In this document: piece after piece, positions 61,636 through 64,000 of the stretch
Layout: each line of letters starts with the position of its first letter
Position numbering within the stretch: the first letter of the stretch is position 1
DNA from: Collybiopsis luxurians FD-317 M1
Taxonomy: Eukaryota > Basidiomycota > Agaricomycetes > Agaricales > Omphalotaceae
Length of the DNA stretch: 64,000 bases
Direction: 5' to 3'
Assembly (NCBI GenBank): GCA_000827265.1
Contig: KN834771.1
Location: 1 to 64,000, forward strand
Position numbers and translations under genes: made by a program
The notes under the pieces: generated by a model
Database searches by the model: none
Seen by the model: only the letters and a program-made list of their open reading frames with translations
Told to the model about the DNA's origin: nothing

Positions 61636-62517
61636 TTACAGCATCAAGGAAACCATCACAGCCCCTCCCAAAACGGCGCTAACCCATACATTAGCTACCG
61701 AACCCAAACCAACGGCACCATTGCTCTTGGCGCTCGAAGCGGCAGAAGCGGTGGTCGACGAGGCGCCCTTTGAGGTGGCAGTTGACGAGCCGGTGGTAGA
61801 GGCAGCCTTGGTCGACGACGCTGCGGAGGAGCCAGTAGAAGAAGCAATAGAGCCCGTGGTGGATCCTCCGATGGGAGCAGTGGACTGTCCGTCAATTTGG
61901 GCTTGAACGGAAGAGTTGAAGGTGCCTGTCATGGATGCCATTGTGAAGAGGGCGGAGAAGGACATTTCGGGGTACTGGGTGTTGTTGGCATCTTTGAGCG
62001 TCAGGGATTCTACGCGGATGAAGCTGGGAGGGAGGGAATGCTGTTAGTATATGGCTACATATAGGGGGAAGAGAGAGGGGTGACGTACTATTCCTGTCCG
62101 TTAGGGCCAATCTTGGGGTCGGGAGTGAACTGAATGGAAGAAGTCGTCGCGACATTGACCGAGGCTGTGACCTGTTGCAACAAGGTCTTGAAAGAAAATG
62201 TCAGTACGAGCGGTAGTATGACGACCGGACGACCTGGTAAATTCTTACCTGTTGGTTGGCGTTACCAGTGTAGATGGACACTTTGGCGCTACCCCAATCT
62301 TGGAGAGAGGGAGAACCGTTGCTGTCGATCCATGAAATGGTAGCGGTCTGTCCACCATTGAAGGTGGAGGTAGCGGTGGGGGAGGTGATCTACGTATTAG
62401 GGGGAGGTCGTTAGTCAGAATTGCGTCGAGGAACGGGGAGGGAGAGAGATGACATACAAAGACGGTAGCAAAAGCAGAAGAGGCTAGGGCAGAAAGTAGG
62501 ACGATTTTGGAGAACAT
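61636..62517 (-). CDS. Kre9/KNH-like Ser/Thr-rich GPI-anchored cell-surface protein
   Basis: The start at 62517 encodes a signal peptide (FSKIVLLSALASSAFATVFV). After an intron comes the KNH-type domain: ITSPTATSTFNGGQTATISW, GSAKVSIYTGNANQQ, TASVNVATTSSIQFTPDP and FIRVESLTLKDANNTQYPEM. The segment LFTMASMTGTFNSSVQAQID leads to an Ala/Ser/Thr-rich stalk (about 61890-61700) and a hydrophobic end (VWVSAVLGGAVMVSLML) typical of GPI attachment. Four exons join in phase. It is expected at the plasma membrane or wall. It is the second such gene in the window, on the same strand as 35719-36757, but the two are not close copies. Confidence 0.88.
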
Positions 62518-64000
62518 GTTTAGGAAGGACGAAGAAACGAGTGGAAGTAGTTCAAGAGAGTGTGGGGTGCTGATTTGCAGACAAGTTGTCTTTTAAAGAT
62601 TTAGATTTTTGCACAGAACGGCAAGGGAGTTTGATGGTCGTTGCGACGTTGGAGGGCAAAAGGATAGAGAAAAAAGGGAAATAGGCGAATATCAGGAGTA
62701 TTTAAAGTAACCACGTGCGATTTCTAGGAACAGACAATTGTGGGATTTCACTTGATCGCCGGCCGAGACGGAAGTAAATTATTTACTTTGACGCTCGTCC
62801 TACCTTCTCCTGCAGTACGTAGCAGCAAACCTCGCTTCAGTGCAGGGTGATATCTCGTCGGAGAAAGGTCTAAGAAGAGGCGGAGCCAGCCGAGTGACAT
62901 CAATCAAAGATTCCGTTCATGCATGATAAGAAGTGTAAATGCATGGAGTACTACACGAAAATAGATTAAATCATTTATTTCACCTTCTCCTGCAGTACCC
63001 TCAAGCGCATCAGTATATATTTGATGAACGAACGACCTCCTAATAAGGCCGCAATCAGTTCAGGTAGGCAAGGGTAGGCGAACGTTATTGTGGTAATGAG
63101 AGTAGGATGTACTGACCTACTAACGAGATGACTGCACAGTAGGAAATAACTGAACCGATTAGAGGGAGTAAAGGGTCATCGCAATAACACAGAGCCTATA
63201 CTTATCTGATTTCAAGAGCGTGTAGATACACTCATCATCAGCGCTCTCTTCCTCAAGCGTGTCCCTCGCAGTTGATCATAGCCCATATCATATTGAAACG
63301 ATCTACACATCAATCTGTTCCTCTATGCGAAAATCCCCTATCCGTAAAGGGTGTAGAATACCGGGGTAGAACCTGCGGAGATGCCAAAAAGGATGCAACT
63401 TTACGATTGTGTCTTCTTATTCCTGATTCTACTGATATTCAATACAAGAACCTTTTTCGGCCATCAGTGCCCCCTCGCTTGTGAGATTGTGCACTGAACG
63501 TGGAACCGGAAGCAAACCTCTGCGGAATTGGACGCGTGGAAGTCGCTCGAGGAAGATAGCTACACACCCTGTCAGATGCTACGGGAAGGAGTAAAGGATT
63601 TAGGGTACAGCGAAACGGACTTGACAGACTTGAAAGGTGCAAAAGAGAAGATAGTATATATGGCTTCCATCTCCTTTGTTTCCTCTTCGTAATCGTAGCA
63701 TTTTCTTTCTATCTATTTTCATTTCTATTCTTCAAACTATTCGATCACCGATCCTAATGATCTTTCCATATGGTACGATTAATCCTCCATCCACCACGCG
63801 AAATCATTTTCATTAATACCATTCGGCTCGCTCCGCCCCGTCGTAGACCCTTTTCAGATGAGATTTCGCTCTGAATTTCACGAGGATAATTGCTATGGAC
63901 AGAGAGCTGGAGTATAAAAATGACCCGCGGGACGGGATTGAACAATTGGGTAGGGAAACTGAGAAACGAGGCTATGGCGGAGTCTGCGAGAGAGGAGCAA
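62518..64000. other. Intergenic to the window end
   Basis: About 1.5 kb with the promoter side of the GPI protein gene. The 17-mer ACCTTCTCCTGCAGTAC occurs twice (about 62801 and 62981), each just after an AT-rich phrase (AAATTATTTACTTTGACG and AAATCATTTATTTCACC), a small local duplication. No gene is supported; a gene edge beyond 64000 cannot be judged. Confidence 0.5.

Noticed and set aside
61721..61906. Plus-strand Glu/Val/Ala-rich frame
   Set aside because: Antisense of the Ser/Thr stalk of the GPI-anchored protein.

Overview
The window is nuclear DNA of a filamentous basidiomycete, most likely a mushroom-forming agaricomycete. Genes are broken by many 50-70 base introns with GT..AG ends. 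The families present are typical of that class: DUF6535, DUF7330, Kre9/KNH-type Ser/Thr-rich GPI proteins, fungal rhodopsin-like membrane proteins, LaeA-like methyltransferases and a large-subunit catalase. No rRNA, intact tRNA, CRISPR array or prokaryotic feature was seen.

Layout. 1-7.6 kb is a wrecked area. A berberine-bridge-type FAD oxidase copy is interrupted by a degenerate Ty3/gypsy element, and a second, internally deleted oxidase copy follows. Almost everything left of about 6767 is strongly depleted in CpG. 7.8-17.4 kb is a compact block of ordinary genes: catalase, a DUF7330 protein with an in-frame stop, and glycerol kinase, which is divergent from an aquaglyceroporin. 18.6-23.2 kb holds three tandem LaeA-like methyltransferases. 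26.1-27.7 kb is a second aquaglyceroporin, duplicated together with about 0.9 kb of upstream DNA.

28.2-35.3 kb is the most unusual part. A 1544-residue DUF6535 membrane protein with about 27 near-identical ankyrin repeats lies in a CpG-poor island. N-terminal fragments of a TOR-kinase-like gene lie on both sides of it. 35.7-36.8 kb is a Kre9-like cell-surface protein. 38.9-40.3 kb is a CpG-poor but apparently intact multi-pass membrane protein. 41.5-42.0 kb holds a Gly/Asn/His-repeat gene, and 43.4-45.3 kb a MoaB/CinA-type domain protein.

46.4-57.8 kb is a tandem array of four rhodopsin-like membrane proteins that share a core-promoter motif. 58.4-59.8 kb is a transaldolase-family enzyme. 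61.6-62.5 kb is a second Kre9-like GPI protein. The rest is intergenic.

Working together: the glycerol kinase and the aquaglyceroporin form a plausible glycerol uptake and activation pair. The methyltransferase and rhodopsin-like arrays are recent local expansions. The DUF6535-ankyrin gene is the best candidate for an undescribed system: a membrane-anchored protein with a fast-changing recognition surface, resembling in architecture the repeat-carrying receptors used by fungi in non-self recognition. That role is inference only.
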